Shown one piece after another: positions 1-7,249 of a stretch of DNA of 15,262 nt. The DNA lies in contig DCBE01000047.1 in assembly GCA_002313325.1 (NCBI GenBank), positions 1-15,262 on the forward strand. Reading direction: 5' to 3'. The translations under genes and the position numbers were made by a program. The number at the start of each line of letters is the position of its first letter. The stretch's first letter is position 1. The stretch comes from Flavobacteriaceae bacterium UBA1115 (GTDB lineage: Bacteria > Bacteroidota > Bacteroidia > Flavobacteriales > Flavobacteriaceae). Below the pieces are notes generated by a model that was given only the letters and a program-made list of their open reading frames with translations, searched no databases and was not told the origin of the DNA.

Positions 1-3000
1 TTATACAGAAGAAGACATCAAAACCCTTATCACACCCATGAGCACCTTGGGCAAAGAAGCCATTGGCTCTATGGGAACGGATACGCCGCTTGCCGTATTG
101 TCGAGCAAACCTCAGCTGCTCTACAACTACTTCAAACAGTTGTTTGCACAGGTAACCAACCCGCCACTTGACGGAATTCGCGAAGAAATTGTAACAGACA
201 CCTCCATGTCTGTGGGAAGCGATGCAAATATTTTTGACGTCATCCCGGCTCACGCAAAAAAACTAAACATTCAAAATCCCATCATCTCTAACGAAGACCT
301 TGACAAAATCAAGTTTATTGAGCATGATGATTTTAAGTCTAAGTCGGTCAATGCACTTTACGTTGCCAGTGAAGGAAACAACGGACTGGAACGCGCACTT
401 AAAGACCTATTGAAACGCGTTAAAAAAGAAGTTGAGGATGGCGCAAACATCATTATACTTTCTGATCGTGGGATCAACAAAGACATGGCGCCCATGCCCA
501 TGCTCTTGGCCTGTGCATTTGTGCACCACGGCATGATGAAACATAGGTTGCGTTCTAAGTTTGGCATCATCATCGAATCTGCCGAACCCCGTGAACCACA
601 TCACTTTGCCGCCTTATTTGGCTATGGAGCAAGTGCCATCAACCCATATATGGTTAATGAAATCATTGACTACCAAGTAGAAAAAGGTGCCATCAAAGGA
701 CTGTCTGCTGAAAATGCCATTGCAAATTTTAATAAAGCCATTGCAAAAGGGCTTGTTAAAATCATGAACAAGATTGGTATTTCCACACTACACTCCTACA
801 GAGGTGCACAAATTTTTGAAGCCCTTGGACTGAGCAAGAAATTTGTCGATACCTATTTCTGCAATACTGCCACACGAATTGAGGGAATCGGACTTAAAGA
901 AGTTGAGCAAGAAATTGCCAAGCGTCACGAATTTGCCTTTGGCGAAAAAGCGGCTGGTGAAGGAATTGACCTTCAAATTGGCGGCAGCTATCGCTGGCGC
1001 CGTAATGGGGAGGCTCATATGCTGAACCCTGCCAGTATTGCCAAGCTACAACTGGCTACAAGCAAAGGAAGCTATGACACCTTTGAGGAATACTCCAAAC
1101 TGGTTAACGATCAAACCAAGCAACTGATGACCTTGCGCGGTATGTTTGAATTTACAGATTTGGATCCCATTCCCATTGAGGAAGTAGAGCCGTGGACCAA
1201 AATCGTGAAGCGTTTCAAAACAGGCGCCATGTCTTTGGGGTCGATTAGTGAAGAAGCACACGAAAACTTGGCAAAAGCCATGAACCGCATTGGCGGAAAG
1301 AGTAATTCAGGAGAGGGCGGTGAAGACCCGAGACGTTTCACCCGTGACGAAGACGGAGAATGGCGTAATTCTGCCATCAAGCAAGTTGCCTCTGGACGAT
1401 TTGGCGTTTCCTCGCACTACTTGACCAACGCACGAGAGATTCAAATTAAAATGGCGCAAGGCGCCAAGCCCGGAGAGGGCGGACAACTGCCTGGGCCAAA
1501 AGTAAACCCATACATCGCATCGGTGCGAAATTCAACACCTTACGTTGGCTTAATTTCCCCACCTCCTCACCACGATATTTATTCCATTGAGGACTTGGCG
1601 CAATTGATTTATGACCTCAAAAATGCCAATAGAGAGGCGCGTGTCAATGTGAAGCTTGTTTCTGAAGTAGGCGTTGGAACCATTGCTGCTGGTGTTGCAA
1701 AAGCAAAAGCAGATGTGGTATTGATCTCTGGATTTGACGGGGGTACCGGTGCATCGCCACTTACATCGCTCAAACACGCTGGATTGCCATGGGAATTGGG
1801 AATTGCCGAAGCACAACAAACCTTAGTGATGAACGACCTTCGTGGTCGTATCGTGATGGAATGTGATGGGCAAATGAAAACAGGACGTGACGTAGCCGTA
1901 GCCTGCTTACTTGGTGCAGAAGAGTTTGGATTCTCCACTGCCCCATTAGTAGCTTCTGGTTGTATTATGATGCGTGCATGTCACCTCAATACCTGTCCGG
2001 TGGGCATTGCCACACAAGACCCAGAACTACGTAAAAACTTTAAAGGAAAGCCTGAGCATATCATCAACTTTATGCACTATGTCGCAGAAGAATTGCGTGC
2101 CATCATGGCAGAACTGGGGTTCAGATCTATTGACGAAATGGTTGGCCAAAGCCAAAAGCTGAATATGAATACGGCCATCAACCACTATAAAGCACAAGGC
2201 ATTGATTTGTCAGCTATCTTATACAAACCCAAGGTTGGAGAGAACGTACCCCTACGCAACGTGAGTAAACAGGACCACGGGTTAGACAATGTACTAGATG
2301 TGGAAATCGTTTCAAAAGCACAGAAAGCCATCATTAAAAAAGAGGCACAAACACTGTCGTTTGACATTAAGAACACGAATCGTAGTGTTGGCGCCCTTTT
2401 AAGTAATGAGATTTCAAAAGCGCATGGACGTGATGGACTTCCGCCAGACACACTAAAGCTGTTGTTTACTGGAGCTGCGGGTCAGAGTTTTGGCTGTTTC
2501 GCAACCAAAGGACTTCATATGAAAGTAATTGGAAACGCCAATGACTATTTTGGAAAAGGACTGTCTGGTGCAAGGCTGGTAGCCAAGGTTCCTGAAACAG
2601 CAACCTTTAAGCCCGAAGAGAATATCATCATCGGAAACGTAGCGCTGTATGGTGCCACCGCTGGTGAGGCTTACATCAACGGAATTGCTGGAGAGCGTTT
2701 TTGTGTACGGAATTCAGGATCCATTGCCGTAGTTGAAGGTATTGGCGACCACGGTTGCGAATACATGACGGGTGGTGAAGCCATTATCTTAGGTAAGATA
2801 GGACGCAACTTTGCTGCTGGCATGAGTGGCGGAATCGCCTATATTTATGCCAAAGACGGTATTTTTGACGATCGCAACTTCAATATGGAAATGATTGGCT
2901 TAGAAGACTTGAGCGGTGCAGACATCGACCACGTCCAAAGCTTAATACAAAATCACATAATGTACACGGGGAGCCCACTGGGGTCTGAACTATTAAAAAA

Positions 3001-3091
3001 TTGGAAAACAACACAAAAGCACTTTATCAAGGTAATGCCTTCCGATTATAAAGCAGCTCTTGAACGCATGGCGCAAGAACAAAAAGCATAA
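1..3091 (+). CDS. gltB: Glutamate synthase large (alpha) subunit, 5'-truncated by window edge
   Basis: This is the catalytic subunit of glutamate synthase, which makes two glutamates from glutamine and 2-oxoglutarate in the cytoplasm. The open frame runs in from the left edge (first full codon at base 2), so the ATG at 38 is internal. About 1029 residues are visible, against roughly 1500 in the family; the N-terminal class II glutaminase domain with its catalytic Cys1 lies outside. Visible in order are the central domain (about bases 2-1150), the FMN-binding synthase barrel (about 1190-2150, with TGAMSLGSIS, SGEGGEDPRRF, LISPPPHHDIYSIEDL and SGFDGGTGASPL), and the C-terminal GXGXG beta-helix (about 2340-2950). 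The 3Fe-4S cysteines are present as C-x5-C-x4-C, with codons at 1961, 1979 and 1994. The stop lies 2 bases before gltD, so the two form an operon. No frameshift or missing key residue is seen in the visible part. Confidence 0.97.
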   Translation, partial: YTEEDIKTLITPMSTLGKEAIGSMGTDTPLAVLSSKPQLLYNYFKQLFAQVTNPPLDGIREEIVTDTSMSVGSDANIFDVIPAHAKKLNIQNPIISNEDLDKIKFIEHDDFKSKSVNALYVASEGNNGLERALKDLLKRVKKEVEDGANIIILSDRGINKDMAPMPMLLACAFVHHGMMKHRLRSKFGIIIESAEPREPHHFAALFGYGASAINPYMVNEIIDYQVEKGAIKGLSAENAIANFNKAIAKGLVKIMNKIGISTLHSYRGAQIFEALGLSKKFVDTYFCNTATRIEGIGLKEVEQEIAKRHEFAFGEKAAGEGIDLQIGGSYRWRRNGEAHMLNPASIAKLQLATSKGSYDTFEEYSKLVNDQTKQLMTLRGMFEFTDLDPIPIEEVEPWTKIVKRFKTGAMSLGSISEEAHENLAKAMNRIGGKSNSGEGGEDPRRFTRDEDGEWRNSAIKQVASGRFGVSSHYLTNAREIQIKMAQGAKPGEGGQLPGPKVNPYIASVRNSTPYVGLISPPPHHDIYSIEDLAQLIYDLKNANREARVNVKLVSEVGVGTIAAGVAKAKADVVLISGFDGGTGASPLTSLKHAGLPWELGIAEAQQTLVMNDLRGRIVMECDGQMKTGRDVAVACLLGAEEFGFSTAPLVASGCIMMRACHLNTCPVGIATQDPELRKNFKGKPEHIINFMHYVAEELRAIMAELGFRSIDEMVGQSQKLNMNTAINHYKAQGIDLSAILYKPKVGENVPLRNVSKQDHGLDNVLDVEIVSKAQKAIIKKEAQTLSFDIKNTNRSVGALLSNEISKAHGRDGLPPDTLKLLFTGAAGQSFGCFATKGLHMKVIGNANDYFGKGLSGARLVAKVPETATFKPEENIIIGNVALYGATAGEAYINGIAGERFCVRNSGSIAVVEGIGDHGCEYMTGGEAIILGKIGRNFAAGMSGGIAYIYAKDGIFDDRNFNMEMIGLEDLSGADIDHVQSLIQNHIMYTGSPLGSELLKNWKTTQKHFIKVMPSDYKAALERMAQEQKA

Positions 3092-3093
3092 TT

Positions 3094-4557
3094 ATGGGAA
3101 AGTTAAGAGGATTTATGGAGCACGAACGCGTCAACGAACAGAATATTGGTGTTCAAGACCGCGTTAAGAACTACAAGGAATTTACGGTAACTCCTAGCGA
3201 AGAAACGCTACAGGAGCAAGGCGCACGCTGCATGGATTGCGGTGTTCCGTTTTGCCACAGTGGTTGTCCGTTGGGGAATATGATTCCCGATTTTAACGAT
3301 GCTGTGTACCGTAACGAATGGGATAAAGCCCTTCGTATTCTACACACCACCAACAACTTCCCTGAGTTTACCGGGAGGCTCTGCCCTGCTCCGTGTGAGG
3401 CAGCCTGTGTGTTGGGCATCATCAACCCACCTGTCTCTATTGAGATGATTGAAAAATATATTGTTGAGCGTGGATTTAAAGAAGGATGGATCAAAGCTGT
3501 TCCGCCGAAAAGCCGCACGGGAAAAAATGTTGCCGTTATCGGCTCAGGGCCTGCAGGACTTGCTGCAGCCCAACAACTCAACCGAGCCGGACATACAGTT
3601 ACCGTATTTGAACGCGACGAAAAAGTAGGCGGATTGCTCCGCTATGGTATTCCAGATTTTAAGATGGAAAAAAACGTTATCGACAGACGTTTGGCTATTT
3701 TGGAAGAAGAGGGCATCCTGTTTGAAACGGGTGTTGAAGTAGGAAAAAACATGCCTGTTAACGATCTAGACGATTTTGATGCTGTTGTGCTTTGTGGCGG
3801 TGCTACCATCCGTAGAAGATTACCCATTCCAGGAGCTAATCTTCCTGGCGTAGTACAAGCCATGGACTTCTTACCCAAGAGCAACCGCTGGGTAGACGGC
3901 CAAACAGAAGTAGACGACGCCTTGCACGCTGGCAACAAAAACGTAATTGTTATTGGTGGTGGTGATACGGGCTCGGATTGTATTGGAACTTCAAACAGAC
4001 AGGGCGCGACTAGCGTTACCAACTTTGAGATTATGCCCAAGCCGGCTGAGACACGCACCGAAGATCATCCATGGCCATTTTGGCCCTTTAAGCTGAAGAC
4101 CACTTCTTCTCACGAAGAGGGTATTCACCGTGAGTGGAGCATTATGACTAAAGAATTTATTGCTGATGACAAGGGTTATTTAAAAGGGCTTAAAACCGTG
4201 AACGTGCGTTGGGAGAAACCAGAAGATGGCGGAAGACCACAACTTATTGAAGAGCCTAATTCTGAAAATGATTGGCCGTGTGAATTGGCATTGTTGGCAT
4301 TAGGCTTTACGGGACCTGAACCCACGCTCGCCGATCGTTTGGGTCTTGATCAAGATGAGCGCACCAACGTAAAAGGAAATGAAAAATACCAAACAAACGT
4401 TCCCCACATTTTCACTGCTGGTGATATGCGTCGTGGGCAATCGCTAATTGTTTGGGCCATTTCGGAAGGGCGTGAGGCTGCCCATCACGTAGATGCCTTT
4501 TTGATGGGATCATCTAAATTGCCTATCAAAGAGGGGGGTGACTTGCCAAACGGCTAG
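3094..4557 (+). CDS. gltD: Glutamate synthase small (beta) subunit, NADPH-dependent
   Basis: This 487-residue protein is the electron-input subunit of glutamate synthase. It oxidises NAD(P)H at FAD and passes electrons through iron-sulphur clusters to the large subunit encoded just upstream. The N-terminal cluster-binding region has Cys46, Cys49, Cys54 and Cys58 (CMDCGVPFCHSGC) and Cys97, Cys101 and Cys105 (CPAPCEAAC). An FAD-binding Rossmann motif, GSGPAG, sits at residues 150-155 and is followed by ER and a GGLLRYGIPDFK stretch. A second dinucleotide motif, GGGDTG, at 288-293 fits NADPH binding. The C-terminal FAD segment FTAGDMRRGQS closes the fold. Length fits the family (about 470-490). 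The start is the ATG 2 bases after the gltB stop, and the opening MGKLRGF is typical for the family. Expression is probably coupled to gltB. The stop is 1 base from that of the convergent porin gene. Confidence 0.97.
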   Translation: MGKLRGFMEHERVNEQNIGVQDRVKNYKEFTVTPSEETLQEQGARCMDCGVPFCHSGCPLGNMIPDFNDAVYRNEWDKALRILHTTNNFPEFTGRLCPAPCEAACVLGIINPPVSIEMIEKYIVERGFKEGWIKAVPPKSRTGKNVAVIGSGPAGLAAAQQLNRAGHTVTVFERDEKVGGLLRYGIPDFKMEKNVIDRRLAILEEEGILFETGVEVGKNMPVNDLDDFDAVVLCGGATIRRRLPIPGANLPGVVQAMDFLPKSNRWVDGQTEVDDALHAGNKNVIVIGGGDTGSDCIGTSNRQGATSVTNFEIMPKPAETRTEDHPWPFWPFKLKTTSSHEEGIHREWSIMTKEFIADDKGYLKGLKTVNVRWEKPEDGGRPQLIEEPNSENDWPCELALLALGFTGPEPTLADRLGLDQDERTNVKGNEKYQTNVPHIFTAGDMRRGQSLIVWAISEGREAAHHVDAFLMGSSKLPIKEGGDLPNG

Positions 4558-4558
4558 G

Positions 4559-6553
4559 CTACTGGAAGAAATTCCAAACCAGTCCAAAACGAAACAGCAT
4601 ATCTCGATAGGGATACCCAGGTGCTGAATAATAATTTGCTGCTTTTCGATTGGCATTGACATGCTCAAAGACAAAGAACAAACGTGTCTGTCTGATTTTC
4701 ATATTAAAGAATGCATTGACAATAGGATAGCCTTCCATTTTTTGGTGCGGCTGCACCACAAATGCAGAGAGTAATGGATGATAGGCAAGCATCTTATAGG
4801 AAGAGAAATAACGTGCACTGACACCCAAATTTAAAAATAAGGCATTTTCAAACCAGTGGTCTTCATAATACAAAGCCGTACGTCCAATAAAATTAGGCAT
4901 CGGCATCACTTCTTTATTATCGCTCAACTGCTGGCCACGTAGTTTCATATCCATGTGGAACACGCCCCACTTAACACCCATTTCCAAATCCAATTGCAAT
5001 AGATTGATACCACGCGTCAACTGCATGGGCGTTACCGCAAGTGAAGCAGGATCGGGCTGCAGATAATAGGCGTAGTTGTTGATATTGGTCGTGGTAAGGG
5101 ATAGTTTACCAAAATGAGGGTGTGAGAGTTGCGCAAAAATTGCAGTTCGCTGTTCCATTTCGGGTGTGTTTTTCCATTGGTAGTCGGCATAGCTACTGGT
5201 GAATTGCTCATACACAAACCCCGGATGCTGTTGCTGCCAACGCAAACCGGCTGTTAACTTAAAAGACGAAAACAGCGGTTGTTTTATTTCGCCAAATACG
5301 TAGTTCCCAATGCGATCTCCGCTGATGCCGATTTCGGCTGAAGCACGGAAATCCAAGCTACCAAATCGCTTGCGCCACTCTCCACCCACGGAGTAGGCAT
5401 CTTCATTTATGGAAGGATTAACAAGTTGCTCCTCTTCCTTATAGCTGTATTTATGGTGCCGTATGTGACCCGAAAACCAACCTATGGTTGGGCTTGAGAG
5501 TATGGTATAGGCATCAAATTGACGAAGGCTGTAATATACATGGTCGTAGGGCTTTGTGAGGTTAGCTGCCAAATCGCCATAACCGCTATAGGCTTGGTCT
5601 TGACTAAAGCGATTGTCTTGAATATCACTTTGCATGCGGTATCCTAGACGCAAACGAGGCTTCATAAATGAATCATTGGAGCGTAGCAGCAAATAGTCTT
5701 GTTCCAATACGTAACGTTTCCCGATAAAGTTATTGTTGGCATTTTCAAAGTTTACCTCCAAGCGTTCTCGGTCAAAAAATTCATCTTCACCCGACTCAAA
5801 ATTTTCGATGGAGGCTTCGTTTAGTCCGCCATTTTCTTGTTGTGAAATTTTTTGATTCATGATTTGCAAGCGCAGGCGATACCGTCCGTTGGGATTTTCA
5901 TAGCGTGTGCTAAAGCGCAACTGGCTGCGCCCCGACATTTGATGTTGGTATTTTCCCAAGGAGCGGTGTCCGCGGTAGCCAATGGCATAGTTAAGCCTTG
6001 GGTGGATGTTGGCCGTGATAAGCAAATCGGTGGATTGCCCTTGCGATTGGGTGGTTTTAAAGAACAGCTCGGACAGCGGCGTTGGCACGTGGTAATAGCC
6101 AAACTGATGTGGCAGAAATCGTTGGCTTTCTTTGGCCTTAAAACCAACGGCCGGTGCGGTTTCCTTATGCCAAACTTCTAAGGATAAGGGGTTTAGGGCT
6201 TGGCCGGAATTGTTCAGTGACAGATAGGCAAAGTTATCTCTGCGCTGGGTGTTGAACTTGTAGTATTTGGCTATAGTGAGCGTGGTATCCACGTGGACAG
6301 TATCCCGAGCCTGGCTGACGGTAAGGTAATCTGTAATGCTGATGTCAGCGTCACTATCGTTAACTGACAAAGAATCTAAGGCTCTTGCATTAAATGAATT
6401 AGGAGTAATTTTTTTCACATTGATGCGTTTGGGCAGCTGCGGTCCTGTTGGTGGGGGTTTGGCTTGCGCCAAAATAAAGAAAGGAAAACACAAGAAAAGA
6501 AATATTCTCAGCACGCTTAACTGTTTTAGCAAAGGTATTGATTTCGAAAACAA
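4559..6553 (-). CDS. Putative outer-membrane beta-barrel porin (Porin_10-like)
   Basis: A 664-residue predicted outer-membrane protein. A signal peptide is visible: basic residues, then a hydrophobic core at about residues 16-29 (IFLFLCFPFFILAQ), with likely cleavage near AQA. A short Pro/Lys-rich mature N-terminus follows. From about residue 75 the sequence resembles the Bacteroidota putative porin family (PF14121, from memory), with KYYKFNTQRRDNFAYLSL and YYHVPTPLSELFFKT as family-like blocks. The rest alternates polar and hydrophobic residues as in beta-strands and ends in an aromatic terminus (LVWNFFQ) typical of barrels. Substrate is unknown. No in-frame ATG exists upstream or near the N-terminus; the start used is TTG at 6551-6553, with upstream CTG and ATT codons as alternatives, so the 5' end is uncertain. 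The gene is divergent from rnhB and convergent with gltD, with a 1-base gap. Confidence 0.8.
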   Translation of the reverse strand: MFSKSIPLLKQLSVLRIFLFLCFPFFILAQAKPPPTGPQLPKRINVKKITPNSFNARALDSLSVNDSDADISITDYLTVSQARDTVHVDTTLTIAKYYKFNTQRRDNFAYLSLNNSGQALNPLSLEVWHKETAPAVGFKAKESQRFLPHQFGYYHVPTPLSELFFKTTQSQGQSTDLLITANIHPRLNYAIGYRGHRSLGKYQHQMSGRSQLRFSTRYENPNGRYRLRLQIMNQKISQQENGGLNEASIENFESGEDEFFDRERLEVNFENANNNFIGKRYVLEQDYLLLRSNDSFMKPRLRLGYRMQSDIQDNRFSQDQAYSGYGDLAANLTKPYDHVYYSLRQFDAYTILSSPTIGWFSGHIRHHKYSYKEEEQLVNPSINEDAYSVGGEWRKRFGSLDFRASAEIGISGDRIGNYVFGEIKQPLFSSFKLTAGLRWQQQHPGFVYEQFTSSYADYQWKNTPEMEQRTAIFAQLSHPHFGKLSLTTTNINNYAYYLQPDPASLAVTPMQLTRGINLLQLDLEMGVKWGVFHMDMKLRGQQLSDNKEVMPMPNFIGRTALYYEDHWFENALFLNLGVSARYFSSYKMLAYHPLLSAFVVQPHQKMEGYPIVNAFFNMKIRQTRLFFVFEHVNANRKAANYYSAPGYPYRDMLFRFGLVWNFFQ

Positions 6554-6579
6554 CAGTCGCTTCGGCTTAATACGATTTT

Positions 6580-6610
6580 TTTTAATATGGTATTGAATAT
6601 TACGCCCAAA
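6580..6610 (-). promoter_or_regulatory. Weak candidate promoter for the porin gene
   Basis: On the minus strand a TTTG (6610-6607) is followed after exactly 19 bases by TATTAAAA (6587-6580). The spacing matches the Bacteroidota -33/-7 arrangement, but the -7 box has only the TA of the TAnnTTTG consensus. It sits about 26 bases upstream of the proposed TTG start, a sensible leader length. This is inference from position and spacing; the match is poor. Confidence 0.25.
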
Positions 6611-6623
6611 CCTCCCCTACTAT

Positions 6624-6631
6624 TACTTTTG
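6624..6631 (+). promoter_or_regulatory. Candidate -7 promoter element for rnhB
   Basis: TACTTTTG is a full match to the Bacteroidota -7 consensus TAnnTTTG. It lies 15 bases before the rnhB ATG, which implies a leader of only about 8-10 bases. No TTG or TTTG is found at the usual 19-base spacing upstream, so the -33 half is weak or absent. It would drive rnhB and the downstream lipoprotein gene. Confidence 0.5.
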
Positions 6632-6646
6632 TATTTTAGACGCTAG

Positions 6647-7240
6647 ATGCAAACACAGTTTACCCAAACCCTAGAGTGTGGAACCGATGAAGCCGGGCGT
6701 GGCTGTTTGGCAGGACCGGTAACCGCAGCTGCTGTGATCCTACCCGCATCGTATAACCACCCCCTACTTAACGATTCCAAAAAGCTCAACGCAAAACAAC
6801 GACAAACCTTAAGAGAAGAAATTAAAAACGTGGCATTGGCCTATGGCATTGCGCACGTATCGCCCAAAAGAATTGACGAAATCAACATACTAAACGCCTC
6901 AATAGAGGCCATGCAGCTCGCAATAGAAGCCATGGCGCGCGTACCCGAAACCATCCTCGTAGATGGGAATAAATTCAAGCCCTACCAAAACATTACGCAC
7001 CACTGCATTATTGGGGGTGATGGCAAATACCGCAACATAGCGGCTGCGTCCATACTGGCAAAAACCACGAGAGACGACATCATGCTCGAATACCACCAAG
7101 AGCATCCGTACTACGGCTGGGATACCAACAAAGGCTACCCAACTGCCCAACACCGCAATGGTATCCGAACACATGGAGCTGTTGACATACACCGTAAAAC
7201 TTTTGCATTATTGCCAAAACAACTCTCTTTAGATTTATAA
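6647..7240 (+). CDS. rnhB: Ribonuclease HII
   Basis: A 197-residue cytoplasmic endonuclease that cuts the RNA strand of RNA-DNA hybrids and removes ribonucleotides misincorporated into DNA. All four acidic residues of the active site are recognisable: Asp14 and Glu15 in DEAGRG, Asp106 in ILVDGNKF and Asp143 in AKTTRDDIM. The family block GYPTAQHRNGIRTHG is at 163-177. Length is normal for a short RNase HII. The ATG at 6647 leaves 13 residues before the DEAGRG motif, as expected, and a -7 promoter element sits just upstream. A lipoprotein gene starts 9 bases after the stop and is probably cotranscribed. No functional tie between the two is evident. Confidence 0.97.
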   Translation: MQTQFTQTLECGTDEAGRGCLAGPVTAAAVILPASYNHPLLNDSKKLNAKQRQTLREEIKNVALAYGIAHVSPKRIDEINILNASIEAMQLAIEAMARVPETILVDGNKFKPYQNITHHCIIGGDGKYRNIAAASILAKTTRDDIMLEYHQEHPYYGWDTNKGYPTAQHRNGIRTHGAVDIHRKTFALLPKQLSLDL

Positions 7241-7249
7241 ATTTGTACT

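Noticed and set aside
1609..1938. A 109-codon minus-strand open frame inside gltB.
   Set aside because: It is opposite the highly conserved FMN-binding domain of gltB and has Ser/Pro/Thr-rich low-complexity composition typical of antisense shadows.
4561..4583. Nested inverted repeats (ACTGG/CCAGT and TGGAA/TTCCA) at the gltD-porin junction, as a possible bidirectional terminator.
   Set aside because: The arms are only 5 bases, the two pairings exclude each other, no T-run follows on either strand, and the bases encode the aromatic C-terminus of the porin.
6336..6596. An 86-codon plus-strand open frame antisense to the porin N-terminus.
   Set aside because: It mirrors the signal peptide and linker of the porin, has no recognisable motif, and the porin frame is clearly the coding one.
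7238..7245. TAAATTTG, a full match to the -7 consensus, between rnhB and the lipoprotein gene.
   Set aside because: It spans the rnhB stop codon and ends 4 bases before the next ATG, has no TTG at the right spacing (nearest is 24 bases upstream), and the sequence is A/T-rich, so a chance match in an operon is more likely.
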